64,000 nucleotides of DNA, from positions 1 through 64,000 of the forward strand of contig CALFIU010000063.1 of assembly GCA_937877455.1 (NCBI GenBank), written 5' to 3'. The translations under genes and the position numbers were made by a program. This document shows positions 16,884 through 26,276 of this stretch, in pieces (the first letter of the stretch is position 1; each line of letters starts with the position of its first letter). The stretch comes from an uncultured Bacteroidales bacterium (GTDB taxonomy: Bacteria; Bacteroidota; Bacteroidia; Bacteroidales; UBA3824). The notes under the pieces are model-generated. The model was not told the origin of the DNA, ran no database searches, and saw only the letters and a program-made list of their open reading frames with translations.

Positions 16884-18005
16884 TTAATTATTGTTTTTCA
16901 AAATTTCTACAATACGCTTGGCCGTTGCCTGTGAAGCAGAACCATTTCCAAGTATAGAATGTATTTGACGGTAGTCGTTTAACATACGCTCGGCATACAA
17001 ATCATTGAAAAGTATGCTTCTCAACTCTTCTATTATCTGTGTATCAAGTTTATATTGCAAAATTTCTTTAACTGCTGGCTTGTTTAGTATAATGTTTACC
17101 AACGAAAAATATTTTACTTTTATAAACGGACTTGCCACCGTATAACTCAACGGCATAAATTTGTAGCAAACCACTTGAGGTGTGTTTAAAAATGCTGTTT
17201 CGAGAGTTGCTGTTCCACTGGCAACCACCGCCGCTACCGCATGTTTTACAATGGTATAAGTTTGGTCGAAAATTAATTCTACATTATTACTACCAATAAT
17301 TTCTTTGTAATAATCTTTTGGAATAGATGGCGCACCACAAATTATAAATTTATATTGTTCAAAATGCGGCATAACCTTTAACATTTCGGGCAAAATATAT
17401 TTTATCTCAGATTTACGGCTACCGGGAACAAGTGCAATAACAGGTTTTTTAATATTATATTTTTCAAAAAACTGTTCCTTGGGCATTATATCTTTCTCCT
17501 TTAAGCGCATCGCATCTATCAGAGGATTACCAACATACTCAACTTTGTAATCAAATTGCTTGTAAAATTCCACTTCAAACGGAAAGATCACAAACATCTT
17601 ATCGATAAACTTTTTAACCTTATAAGCTCGTTTTTTTTTCCACGCCCAAATTTTAGGCGATATGTAATAAAAAGTTTTTATATGGTGTTCGTGAGCAAAT
17701 TCTGCCATACGCAAATTAAACCCTGGATAATCAACAAGGATAAAAGCATCGGGATTGTATTCCAACAATTTTTGCTTACAAAGTTTAAAATTTGCCTTTA
17801 CTTTTCCAATGTTTGCAATCACTTCAAACAATCCCATATAAGCCATTTCGCGATAATGCTTAAGCATCACGCCCCCTTGTGCTTGCATTAAATCTCCACC
17901 AAAAAACATAAAATCGGCATCGGAATCATGCTCCTTAATCTGCGCCATCAAATTAGAAGCATGCAAATCGCCTGACGCTTCACCAGCAACAAGAAAATAT
18001 CTCAT
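16884..18005 (-). CDS. lpxB: Lipid-A-disaccharide synthase
   Basis: LpxB joins UDP-2,3-diacylglucosamine and lipid X into the lipid A disaccharide at the inner face of the cytoplasmic membrane, which shows that this organism has an LPS outer membrane. The 373-residue length is normal for the GT19 family. Motifs include the opening YFLVAGEASGDLHAS, the VDYPGFNLRMAEFA region, the YYISPKIWAWKKKRA segment and the sugar-nucleotide site VPGSRKSEI. It starts 5 nt downstream of the 5'-nucleotidase gene's stop and is probably cotranscribed with it and perhaps with comEC. Confidence 0.97.
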   Translation of the reverse strand: MRYFLVAGEASGDLHASNLMAQIKEHDSDADFMFFGGDLMQAQGGVMLKHYREMAYMGLFEVIANIGKVKANFKLCKQKLLEYNPDAFILVDYPGFNLRMAEFAHEHHIKTFYYISPKIWAWKKKRAYKVKKFIDKMFVIFPFEVEFYKQFDYKVEYVGNPLIDAMRLKEKDIMPKEQFFEKYNIKKPVIALVPGSRKSEIKYILPEMLKVMPHFEQYKFIICGAPSIPKDYYKEIIGSNNVELIFDQTYTIVKHAVAAVVASGTATLETAFLNTPQVVCYKFMPLSYTVASPFIKVKYFSLVNIILNKPAVKEILQYKLDTQIIEELRSILFNDLYAERMLNDYRQIHSILGNGSASQATAKRIVEILKNNN

Positions 18006-18010
18006 AATGC

Positions 18011-19432
18011 TTAGTCCAAAAAGTCGTTTAACGGTTTGGTTTGCGACGTTTTTTGTAACAACTCAATCATAGGCTGACGATATTGTTCATCGGTATATTC
18101 AATATTTTTACCAGCCTTAAATGCAGGAGTTACAGAAATTAAATAGTCGGTAGTTACCACTTTATATGTTTTTGACTCATCGAGTGTTGTGCCATTTTTA
18201 AGTTTATACTCGTTGCCAACTTTTTTAAGTCCATAACAATACAATCTCTCTGGACCATTAAAAGCTTCCAAAACTTGTTTACCCGTAAGTTCCAACGTTG
18301 CAATATGATTGTCAAATGGCATTAAACCAATAAGTTGACGCATATCTATATTACCTGCTTCAACATCTTGACGAACACCACCAATATTGTTGTAAGCAAA
18401 ATCGCCACCAAATTTATCCAACCACGCTCGTGCCATAAGCCTACACAATGCTGGATTTTCCATTTTTATTTTTTCTTTACAATAACCAAGAGGCTTTGTT
18501 AAGTCTTGCTCTGCACGATCTTGCCATTTTTTTACTATAGTTTGTATTTTTTTATCTGGTTTTATTGGTGTATTGTTATAAATATTTATATTGCTTATAC
18601 TTACTTCCTTGGTGGTTTTATTAAACCTAACAGGCACACTTACATACGATTGCATATAACAACCAGATTGTATAAGATAAATGTCATCTACTTGATATAC
18701 ATATTTTTCATGATAATGACCATTGAAAATAATTGGAATTTTATGCTCTTTTGCAAAAGGCACTAAATCCTTTGAATCGAAAAATCCAAAATGTGCCAAA
18801 ATAAAAATAATATCAGGATTTTTGCTTTCAACCTCACCTATATATTTATTTAACGCATCAAGATAAGGCACAAAATCATAATCTTTTACATTTTTTGGAA
18901 ACGTTGTTGTAACAGTAGCGAGGGTTGCAAGACCAATAACAGCCACCTTAAGCCCTGCAACTTCCAAAATTTCGTATGGTTTTACAAAATCTGCAAGTTT
19001 TCCCGTTGCTTTTTCGTTAATGTTGGCAGCCAAAAGTGGGAAAGTCATAGTTTTTGTTTTTGTCCGCAATCCATCAGGTCCAAAATCAAATTCATGATTT
19101 CCTACTGCAGACAAATCAAAGCCCATAGCATTTAGCACCTCTATCATAGATTCGCCACCATACCATGTTGATATAGCAGGACCTGTTAAAAGGTCGCCAC
19201 CACTCATTACCAAAAACTTACTATCTGAAGGATTATATTTTTCATTTTTCTTCCAATGAGTGTACATTCCCGCAGCACCACCAGTGTTTGGCATAGGTTC
19301 AAGCCAACCGTGATTATCGTTAGTATAAAGTATTTTAAAATCTACATAATCTCCCTTTTGGGCAACTGCAACTTCGTTTATGGCTACAAAACCAACACAA
19401 AGAGCAAGAATGAATATTAATTTTTGCTTCAT
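18011..19432 (-). CDS. Secreted 5'-nucleotidase / UDP-sugar hydrolase family protein
   Basis: The 473-residue product begins with a signal peptide (about 1-24, cut near AVA-Q) and so is periplasmic or surface exposed. The calcineurin-like metallophosphatase domain shows YTNDNHGW, MSGGDLLTGP, VGNHEFDFG, ILAHFG and FNGHYHE, the usual two-metal ligands. The C-terminal 5'-nucleotidase substrate domain (about 310-473) includes YNNIGGVRQD and LMPFDNHI. Such enzymes release phosphate or nucleosides from extracellular nucleotides; the exact substrate is not readable. It is the promoter-proximal gene of a likely nucleotidase-lpxB-comEC unit. Confidence 0.93.
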   Translation of the reverse strand: MKQKLIFILALCVGFVAINEVAVAQKGDYVDFKILYTNDNHGWLEPMPNTGGAAGMYTHWKKNEKYNPSDSKFLVMSGGDLLTGPAISTWYGGESMIEVLNAMGFDLSAVGNHEFDFGPDGLRTKTKTMTFPLLAANINEKATGKLADFVKPYEILEVAGLKVAVIGLATLATVTTTFPKNVKDYDFVPYLDALNKYIGEVESKNPDIIFILAHFGFFDSKDLVPFAKEHKIPIIFNGHYHEKYVYQVDDIYLIQSGCYMQSYVSVPVRFNKTTKEVSISNINIYNNTPIKPDKKIQTIVKKWQDRAEQDLTKPLGYCKEKIKMENPALCRLMARAWLDKFGGDFAYNNIGGVRQDVEAGNIDMRQLIGLMPFDNHIATLELTGKQVLEAFNGPERLYCYGLKKVGNEYKLKNGTTLDESKTYKVVTTDYLISVTPAFKAGKNIEYTDEQYRQPMIELLQKTSQTKPLNDFLD

Positions 19433-19486
19433 AATTAAAAAAGATTTACTGTAATAATCCGTGATATATTGTTTTTTATTAATGCA

Positions 19487-20263
19487 TTAATCGTTTTCAG
19501 TGTTGGACGGCAACCCCTCTGATGGATATTTACCATTAGCTTTATTGACAATCATTTCCACTTCTTCTGGACGATATTTTTTTACATTTGTTACAAAATA
19601 ATCATCGCTCAAAAACTTACCCAAATTGTTACATTCCTCAATGCAAGACATAAAAACGTTTCTTATCTCCGTGCCAAATGGAATAAGAATTACAACTGAA
19701 ACATACGACTCAGAAAAATCCAACTGTTCTATTTCTGAGTCGTTTTTTTCTGCACTATAATTAAGTTCGCTTTTTATCAAATGCTGATGTGTGGGACTAA
19801 ATTTAACACCCTGTAATGCTGAAATTACAGCAAAATATCTAATTTTACCGTTTTTTGAACCCAAACCTGTTGACACAAAAACCTGACGCTTACCAGTTAA
19901 CGAAAATTCAAGATTAGACCGACATTCACGCAAAGCCATTTTTATCCATTGATTGAGTTTCCATTCTGAATTGGCAATTTTTGCAAATTGTTCAATGGCA
20001 CGATATGCCTTAACGGTGTTTCGACGTGCAATATTAGCCAACGCAAATTTACGTTCATTTATAGAATATTCACAGTCATTATTTTGCAATATATTGTAAC
20101 AATTATCTTCAGATAGACTTTCTATTTCATTATGATAACGAGTAATAAACTCGATATATTCCATCTGAAAATCAATATCAATACCATCTTCCAAAATTTG
20201 GACATCGTCCAAAGCCGTCTGACCGAGTATTTTTTTTAATTCTTCGGTTATTTTTTTGTTCAT
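19487..20263 (-). CDS. Protein of unknown function coupled to a histidine kinase
   Basis: I do not recognise this 258-residue soluble protein. It has no signal peptide or membrane segment and is acidic and helical in its first 130 residues. The central part (SLTGKRQVFVSTGLGSKNGKI..., about 118-145) and the segment YVSVVILIPFGTEI (about 185-198) look like beta-strand regions of an alpha/beta fold. Its start codon overlaps the stop of the upstream PAS/GAF kinase by 4 nt (ATGA type), so the two are translationally coupled, which suggests they act in one signalling pathway. No receiver, DNA-binding or known output motif is visible. Confidence 0.75.
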   Translation of the reverse strand: MNKKITEELKKILGQTALDDVQILEDGIDIDFQMEYIEFITRYHNEIESLSEDNCYNILQNNDCEYSINERKFALANIARRNTVKAYRAIEQFAKIANSEWKLNQWIKMALRECRSNLEFSLTGKRQVFVSTGLGSKNGKIRYFAVISALQGVKFSPTHQHLIKSELNYSAEKNDSEIEQLDFSESYVSVVILIPFGTEIRNVFMSCIEECNNLGKFLSDDYFVTNVKKYRPEEVEMIVNKANGKYPSEGLPSNTEND

Positions 20264-22251
20264 TTGTTCACCGGTTTGTAATCTATTGTAAAATAAAACG
20301 TTGAACCTATGTTAAGCTCAGATTCGAGCCAAATACTACCACCCATAACATCAAGAAAACCTTTACATATCGTTAATCCAATGCCAACTCCTCTATACTG
20401 ACGTGTTAGAACTTTTTCTAATTGTTGAAAACTTTTAAATATATCTTTGTATTGTTCTTTGTGTATTCCTATGCCTGTATCATGAACAAAAAACTTAAGT
20501 TTATCATTTTCAACTTTATAACCAAACTCTACACCGCCTTTGTTTGTAAATTTTATCGCATTGTTAACAAGCATGTATACTATTTTTGATATTTTATACT
20601 TATCCCCAATAATCTTAGATTGTCCATCGTCCAATCCTTTTACACATGTTAAACTTAGATTTTTTTCTTCAGACCATCGCAAACCTTTATCCATTACTTC
20701 TGAAAGCGTTTTGTTTAAATCCATCACATCTTCTATTACCCTTACCTGCATTGTTTGGATTTTTGATAAATCTATCATACTTTCCACTATTTCAAGAAGT
20801 TGATGCCCCGAATTAAAAATTACATTAATATACTTAATTTGTTTCTGTGTTAGATTATTACTTTTAAGAAGTACATCACAAAAACCGAGAATAACATTTA
20901 ACGGTGAACGTATTTCATGGCTTATATTGCCAAGAAATGCAGTTTTTAACCTCTCATTACGCTCGGCTCGCTCCTTTTCGGCAACTATCTGTAATTTATA
21001 ATTGCGCTCCTTTATTTCTGCTGCCATTAACGAAGCTATGTAATTGGCAAGACTTATAATAAAGTTTTTTTCTTTGCTGGTATAATTGCCTATAGTATTG
21101 GAAATTGCTATTATTCCAACTGGTTTATCATCATTAATAACAGGCAAAATAATAGAATACTTGGCAAATTCGCCACACATATCACAATCTTGATATTCAA
21201 CAGCTTGTAATTGTGTTATACATACATTTAAGATAGGATTGGATTTTATATCTAAAATAGCGGCAAAATCATTAATCATATTTTGGGGAACAACATCTCC
21301 ACTAATATTACCGCAAACTGCTGGACAACAAAGTTTTTGTAATGATTCGTCAATATACCCCAAAAATCCTTTATCGCTTTTGGTATGTTTCAACAACAAA
21401 TCAAGTATTATTTTATAAAGGCTTACACTCGTTCCCAATGCAAAGGCTTTGGAAATCTCGCTTTTAACCATAAGTTCGTTTCGCGCTTCAAGTTGTGCCT
21501 GCATATCGTTGATTATCACCGCTGTATATCCTTTTGCTGGAGAATAAGACTTAAACTCATAGTATTTTTCATACAAATGATGATAAAATTTCCCAGAAAA
21601 AGAATGACCAGTCATCGCTGTTCGCCCAAATCTTTTTATCCAAACCACTTCAAAATCTTTATCAATAAGTTTTATTGATTTGCCAATTATCTGTTCGCGT
21701 TCTAAACCAAAAAGAATTTCAAAAGCACTATTAACATCAAGGACAATGTGGTCTGAAATATTTCCATTTAAACCAACCACTGGTTTAATGTACATAAAAC
21801 CTGATGTCATGTTTTCAAACAACATCTTAAAGTTGGCTTGACTTAACGACTCTATTTGTTGCTCCTTATGAATTTTAAAAAACATTCCATCAGAAAACAA
21901 GCCGCCTTCCACTCTATACTTATCGAAAACACCATCAGCATGTTCTATTTTACAGTCAAACTTGCACATCTCACCATTTTTTTGTGCATCGACTATCAAA
22001 TCTACATTTTGTTTAAAAATAAAATCTGGAAACGAATCAAACAAATTGCTACCAGACAACAAATTAATATTGCCACCAACCAAAGAGATACATGCAGAAT
22101 TATAATATCTAATAACAAAATCAACATCACAAAACACCGACGCATCTTCATGACTATCGATAATGTTTCGTATAACGTCAAAACCACTACTTTTGCCAAG
22201 TTGCATATAACTGACGTATCCGTTATTGATATTATTATTTTTCTCTTCCAT
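20260..22251 (-). CDS. PAS/GAF sensor histidine kinase
   Basis: Domains over 663 residues: PAS 1 (about 25-125), PAS 2 (about 138-248, LFENMTSGFMYIKP), a GAF domain (about 265-410), a short coiled coil, HisKA with H445 in NISHEIRSPLNVILG, and HATPase_c (N-box VNNAIKFTNKGG, VHDTGIGI, GVGIGLTICK). No membrane segment is present. The frame is open to a TTG at 22272, but the promoter's predicted start point lies near there, so the ATG at 22251 (MEEKNNN) is chosen. The GAF part contains several cysteines (CC, C, CDMC) that might be redox- or metal-responsive. It is coupled to the unknown gene at 19487-20263; no response regulator is adjacent. Confidence 0.92.
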   Translation of the reverse strand: MEEKNNNINNGYVSYMQLGKSSGFDVIRNIIDSHEDASVFCDVDFVIRYYNSACISLVGGNINLLSGSNLFDSFPDFIFKQNVDLIVDAQKNGEMCKFDCKIEHADGVFDKYRVEGGLFSDGMFFKIHKEQQIESLSQANFKMLFENMTSGFMYIKPVVGLNGNISDHIVLDVNSAFEILFGLEREQIIGKSIKLIDKDFEVVWIKRFGRTAMTGHSFSGKFYHHLYEKYYEFKSYSPAKGYTAVIINDMQAQLEARNELMVKSEISKAFALGTSVSLYKIILDLLLKHTKSDKGFLGYIDESLQKLCCPAVCGNISGDVVPQNMINDFAAILDIKSNPILNVCITQLQAVEYQDCDMCGEFAKYSIILPVINDDKPVGIIAISNTIGNYTSKEKNFIISLANYIASLMAAEIKERNYKLQIVAEKERAERNERLKTAFLGNISHEIRSPLNVILGFCDVLLKSNNLTQKQIKYINVIFNSGHQLLEIVESMIDLSKIQTMQVRVIEDVMDLNKTLSEVMDKGLRWSEEKNLSLTCVKGLDDGQSKIIGDKYKISKIVYMLVNNAIKFTNKGGVEFGYKVENDKLKFFVHDTGIGIHKEQYKDIFKSFQQLEKVLTRQYRGVGIGLTICKGFLDVMGGSIWLESELNIGSTFYFTIDYKPVNK

Positions 22252-22274
22252 TATTTTGGACACAATTAACAACC

Positions 22275-22307
22275 CAAATATACGGAATATTTTTTTAAAA
22301 GTTCAAA
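22275..22307 (-). promoter_or_regulatory. Promoter of the PAS/GAF kinase gene
   Basis: Minus-strand TTTG (22307-22304), 21 nt, TATATTTG (22282-22275). Transcription should start near 22268, which supports the ATG at 22251 as the true start. Confidence 0.65.
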
Positions 22308-22375
22308 TTTTTTTCAACTTTTTTAAATTATAATTTCAAATAACACAAAAATTATATGTTTGGAACATTCTTTGC

Positions 22376-22383
22376 TATTTTTG
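22376..22383 (+). promoter_or_regulatory. -7 element of the HEAT/cyclophilin lipoprotein gene
   Basis: TATTTTTG at 22376-22383, with the predicted start of transcription near 22390. It lies inside the longer reading of the frame that begins at 22356, and so supports the ATG at 22419 as the start. No TTTG stands at the proper distance upstream. Confidence 0.45.
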
Positions 22384-22418
22384 TTGCAAGGAAAAACATA
22401 AAATACTCAAAGGAAATT

Positions 22419-24407
22419 ATGAAAGTCAAATTGGTCTGCGTTGCAATAATGTGGTTGACTGTAGTTGTTGGGTGCGGCGGGTTGAATAAACAAAACACTG
22501 ACGCAAACTCAGAAACAGCCGAAGGCAACATTTATTCTGATGCTACTTTGCAAAAAATATACGATTTGCGGTGCAGGCGCAATACAGCAGAACTGGTTCG
22601 TTTTCTATCTAACAACTACCCAGAATACCGCAAAGCTGCTGCCATGGCGGTTGGCTCTCTGCGCGATAGCATGGCAACGTTATCGGTTGCAACTCTACTT
22701 AGCGATGATTTTGAGGACGTTAGAAAAACAGCTGCATTTGCATTGGGCGAAATTGGTCACCAATCTGCTGAATATAATTTGTTGGAAATATACAACAAAG
22801 AACAATCTGATGACGTTAAAGCCTCTATGCTTGAGGCACTTGGTAAATGCGCATCGCCAAAAAGTTTGGATTTTGTTTGTAACATCAACATAGAAAAAGA
22901 AAACGTAACTCTATTGGCTGGTCAAATTAGAAGTATATGCCGTTTTGCACAAAGATCAATAACATCGGCGGCAGCAGTTGACAAAGCCATGGAACTACTT
23001 CTTAATAGCGACGTTAACGAAAAAGTAAGAGCAACAGCTGCCGAATATTTTGCTCAATACAATGGAAATTTATCAAGATTTTCTACAGGACTAATAGATG
23101 CCTTTGCCGCAGCAAAACTTGTTAGCACAAAAACTAACATAATTACAGCTATGGGAAAAACAGGAACTACAGAATGTCTTGGTTTTATACATGGCGTTCT
23201 CGGTAGCGGATACGACTATAGAATTTGCATAAGTGCAATAAACGCTTGTGCAAATTATGAGTATTCCAAAAACCGTGAAATAATGCTCAACCTTCTCAAC
23301 AACAACGATGTAAGAATCTCACAAACGGCAGCAGAATACATCTTTGATAACGGTTCGGTAGCAGATACTACGGTTTACCTCGACCTTTCGCGTCAAAATC
23401 AATTTTGGCAAACAAGAATAAAACTCTTGGCGGCAACGTTAAAATATTCAAAAGATAAAAAAGCAATTGCAACATCAATAAAATCGGGATTTGAAGTTTC
23501 TAACAACATTTACGAAAAAGTAGCACTACTTCATGCTCTTGCTGGCGACCTCGGTAGCGTTGGTTTTTTAACAGAACAAACTTTCAACGCCGACAACCAA
23601 ATGTTACGCACCGAAGGTCTAAAGACCCTCATTGATATGACTAAACAAAAAGATTTTAAAAAAAATGCTGAAAAACAACGTAAACACGGAGGGGAAAACC
23701 TTATTGAAGAATTTTCTATGATTTTTAAACGTGCAGTCCAAAATGGAAATCCGGCAATGGTGGCCTTGGCTGCTAATGCCATAGCCGAAGACCTTGGATA
23801 TACCGATTACTATGTAAACACATTTTTCTTGACACAGGCATTGCACAACTGCGAAATTCCACGAGACGAAGATACATATAGAATTTTGGCTCAAGCGGTA
23901 TTAAAAATCAACGGACAAATTGCACCTGAACCACCTGTTGTAACAGATTTTTATCCCGATTGGAAAACAATCTGTTCTATATCGCCAAATACAAAAGTAA
24001 AACTACACACCGACAAAGGGGATATTACTATATTGTTAGATATTAACCATGCGCCATTGGCAGTAGCAAATTTTCTAAAACTTGTTGAATCTGGATATTA
24101 TGATCAATCGGTATTTAACGATACAATGGGCATAACCATAGAAAATCACGGCAATGTCAATGGCTACGAAGATAATAGACAATTTTTACTACCATTAGAA
24201 CTTTCTCAAGACAATTTTTCAGAGGGATCAGTAGCAATGGCATCTTCAACAATGGGATACGCTTCTTCGGTAGAATGGTTTGTTACAAGAATGCCATCAA
24301 TTTCTCTCGATGGCAACAACACATTAATTGCAAGCATTATAGACGGATTAGATATTGTTCACAAACTTCAAACAGGCGACAAAATAATCAAAGCAGAAAT
24401 TATTTAG
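22419..24407 (+). CDS. Lipoprotein with HEAT repeats and a C-terminal cyclophilin-like domain
   Basis: From the ATG at 22419 the 662-residue product begins with a lipoprotein signal (MKVKLVCVAIMWLTVVVGC, lipid-attached C19). Residues about 40-500 are HEAT/PBS-type helical repeats, seen in repeated patterns such as RKTAAFALGEIGHQSAE and KASMLEALGKCASPKSLDFV. Residues about 525-662 are a cyclophilin-type peptidyl-prolyl isomerase fold (VKLHTDKGDITILLDINHAP, then VANFLKLVESGYYD). The usual catalytic Arg and the FHRVI segment are replaced (SVFNDTMGITIE), so isomerase activity is doubtful. It is likely to be a periplasmic or outer-membrane scaffold or chaperone. The reading from 22356 adds residues without a signal and is rejected. 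Confidence 0.85.
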   Translation: MKVKLVCVAIMWLTVVVGCGGLNKQNTDANSETAEGNIYSDATLQKIYDLRCRRNTAELVRFLSNNYPEYRKAAAMAVGSLRDSMATLSVATLLSDDFEDVRKTAAFALGEIGHQSAEYNLLEIYNKEQSDDVKASMLEALGKCASPKSLDFVCNINIEKENVTLLAGQIRSICRFAQRSITSAAAVDKAMELLLNSDVNEKVRATAAEYFAQYNGNLSRFSTGLIDAFAAAKLVSTKTNIITAMGKTGTTECLGFIHGVLGSGYDYRICISAINACANYEYSKNREIMLNLLNNNDVRISQTAAEYIFDNGSVADTTVYLDLSRQNQFWQTRIKLLAATLKYSKDKKAIATSIKSGFEVSNNIYEKVALLHALAGDLGSVGFLTEQTFNADNQMLRTEGLKTLIDMTKQKDFKKNAEKQRKHGGENLIEEFSMIFKRAVQNGNPAMVALAANAIAEDLGYTDYYVNTFFLTQALHNCEIPRDEDTYRILAQAVLKINGQIAPEPPVVTDFYPDWKTICSISPNTKVKLHTDKGDITILLDINHAPLAVANFLKLVESGYYDQSVFNDTMGITIENHGNVNGYEDNRQFLLPLELSQDNFSEGSVAMASSTMGYASSVEWFVTRMPSISLDGNNTLIASIIDGLDIVHKLQTGDKIIKAEII

Positions 24408-24426
24408 TTTTACAACAATAAATAAT

Positions 24427-24466
24427 AAAAACGTCCGAAAACTTAAATCAGTATTCGGACGTTTTT
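24427..24466. terminator. Bidirectional terminator
   Basis: AAAAACGTCCGAA (24427-24439) pairs perfectly with TTCGGACGTTTTT (24454-24466). A-run on the left and T-run on the right let it serve both the plus-strand lipoprotein gene and the minus-strand gene ending at 24506. Confidence 0.9.
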
Positions 24467-24505
24467 TTATAACTATGTTATAAATTTATAACAAACAACA
24501 ATCAT

Positions 24506-26197
24506 CTAATTAACTGTATGACTAATATTTTGTTGCGTTTGACCATTTCCTATTGTTCCTCGATAATCTTTACGACCATTTTTGTCAACAATAGAAACAT
24601 TGTAGTTCAACATTTGTCCAGGACGGTCGCGAAATTTAAAGCATACAACTTTAACCTTATACGTTCCCGAAGAAGGTTTCAACCAATAAATATTTTCTTG
24701 TGGACGCGTAGTGGTGCCAATTATTGCATTGGCATCAAGGTCAAGTATTCCAGTACCTCCACCACATGTTGCCCTACGTTTTGAATAGAAAATTTCGTTT
24801 CCACAAGGGTCGTAAACATGCAAATCCAAATCGGTACGAGAATACCACTGCAAATTTATTCGCAAATCACCAGACTCTCCCTTCAAATCAGAAGTATTGT
24901 TATCTACTACTGGCGGTGTAGGCGTTGGTGGATCGGGTATTTTTGTTAGTGGAATTGTTCGTGAATCCTGTGTAGTAAGACTACTTGCAACTGCATTTTT
25001 TACCTTTGTAGAATTGCTATTGTAACCAGACTTAGTAGCTGTAATGGATATTTTGTCGCTTGGCATTACACCTACAACAGTAAATTGTCCTTGATTGTTT
25101 GAATATTCTGTTGTTTTTAAACTTCCGTTAATATAAACTTGGTTTTTAACCCCAGACATTGGAGAAGAACCATCGGTGTTAATAAAAACAAAAGATTCTG
25201 TCAATGGTCTTAGGTACATTGTACGCTGATCTTCAGGAAGATTTACAAAATTAGCAACAGTAGATTCTGGCAATGTTGTATCGGCATAATTGCTTTTTGA
25301 AGCCTTAAAATTTAGAGTTGACGATATTCTCAAGCTATCAAAAGTACCCACTCCTACCCCATTGGTATTGGTTTTTAATGTAGAAGTAGCACCGTTTATA
25401 GTAAGAATTACTGTTGCACCTGCCAACAATGTTTTGGTTTTTAGATTTCTAACCACAACTTTAACGTTTCCTTTAAGTGGCACAAGATGCAGAGTTTTTT
25501 CCTCATCACTCATATTCGATAAGTCAAAAAGGCTGGCGGTTATCGTGTCGTTTTCGTATCCCTCTCGCGATGCCACCACCTGTACTTCGCCACAAAGCGG
25601 CACATTATTAATATCAAAAGCTCCCGCTGGGTCGGTTTGTGTTTGAGAATCTTCTGATGCACCATTAACCGTTGTTTTTATCTTTACATCAACATCTGGT
25701 AAAGGCTGTAAATCGTCGGCATCTACAACATGCAAAAAAGCTGTTGCAGAAATGGGTGGAATACCAATATTTTTGTATCCATTGCGAGGAAAAGATTCAT
25801 ATAAATACGCAAGGTTTTCGGCTTTATGACACTCGTTGCCCGAAGACACCATTGCTGTGTCGGTTTTACAAAAAAGATGTGCCCACAACGGACGACTAAG
25901 ACCAAGAAATTCAACATTGCCGCTATTGTCGGTGGTATCGGAAAGCGACACGTATGAAATTCCCGAAAACAACCCGCGTTCTGGATATGTAAAAACGGTG
26001 TAGGCTCGTGCAATAGCTATACCCGACGACTGTTCTTCAACGTGTATTTTTATATCGCGCGGTATTGGGATTAGCAAAATTAACGGCAACAAAAGCAATA
26101 AAAGCCACCAAAGGTTGATTTTTTTCTTTTTTAAAACAAGCACATGCTCTTGGTCGCTATCTCCAGATGTAAACGAAAGATTTTTGTCTGTTTTCAT
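24506..26197 (-). CDS. Membrane-anchored protein with Ig-like repeats and a YfaP/DUF2135-like C-terminus
   Basis: The 563-residue protein has a cytosolic N-terminus, one membrane helix (about 29-46, LWWLLLLLLPLILLIPI-like) and a long outer part. That part holds several carboxypeptidase-regulatory/Ig-like beta units (about 150-235, 240-320, 335-410), each with the pattern of a valued modifier followed by VP or LP and GY. A Pro-rich linker (PDPPTPTPPVVD, about 418-430) leads to the C-terminal domain (about 440-563), marked by DLDLHVYDPCGNEI and a W-L-K-P turn as in YfaP/DUF2135 proteins. A role in surface or envelope architecture is likely; no enzyme motif is seen. It stands alone between a bidirectional terminator and the ROK gene. 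Confidence 0.7.
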   Translation of the reverse strand: MKTDKNLSFTSGDSDQEHVLVLKKKKINLWWLLLLLLPLILLIPIPRDIKIHVEEQSSGIAIARAYTVFTYPERGLFSGISYVSLSDTTDNSGNVEFLGLSRPLWAHLFCKTDTAMVSSGNECHKAENLAYLYESFPRNGYKNIGIPPISATAFLHVVDADDLQPLPDVDVKIKTTVNGASEDSQTQTDPAGAFDINNVPLCGEVQVVASREGYENDTITASLFDLSNMSDEEKTLHLVPLKGNVKVVVRNLKTKTLLAGATVILTINGATSTLKTNTNGVGVGTFDSLRISSTLNFKASKSNYADTTLPESTVANFVNLPEDQRTMYLRPLTESFVFINTDGSSPMSGVKNQVYINGSLKTTEYSNNQGQFTVVGVMPSDKISITATKSGYNSNSTKVKNAVASSLTTQDSRTIPLTKIPDPPTPTPPVVDNNTSDLKGESGDLRINLQWYSRTDLDLHVYDPCGNEIFYSKRRATCGGGTGILDLDANAIIGTTTRPQENIYWLKPSSGTYKVKVVCFKFRDRPGQMLNYNVSIVDKNGRKDYRGTIGNGQTQQNISHTVN

Positions 26198-26276
26198 GTT
26201 CTATGAAAAAAAATATGATAAAAAAAATAAATATTTGTACAGGTCTAAATTGCCTGCACAAATATTTTAAAATATG

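Noticed and set aside
22356..22418. Longer N-terminus of the HEAT/cyclophilin lipoprotein from ATG 22356
   Set aside because: It overlaps the -7 box at 22376-22383 and would bury the lipoprotein signal; ATG 22419 gives a proper signal peptide.
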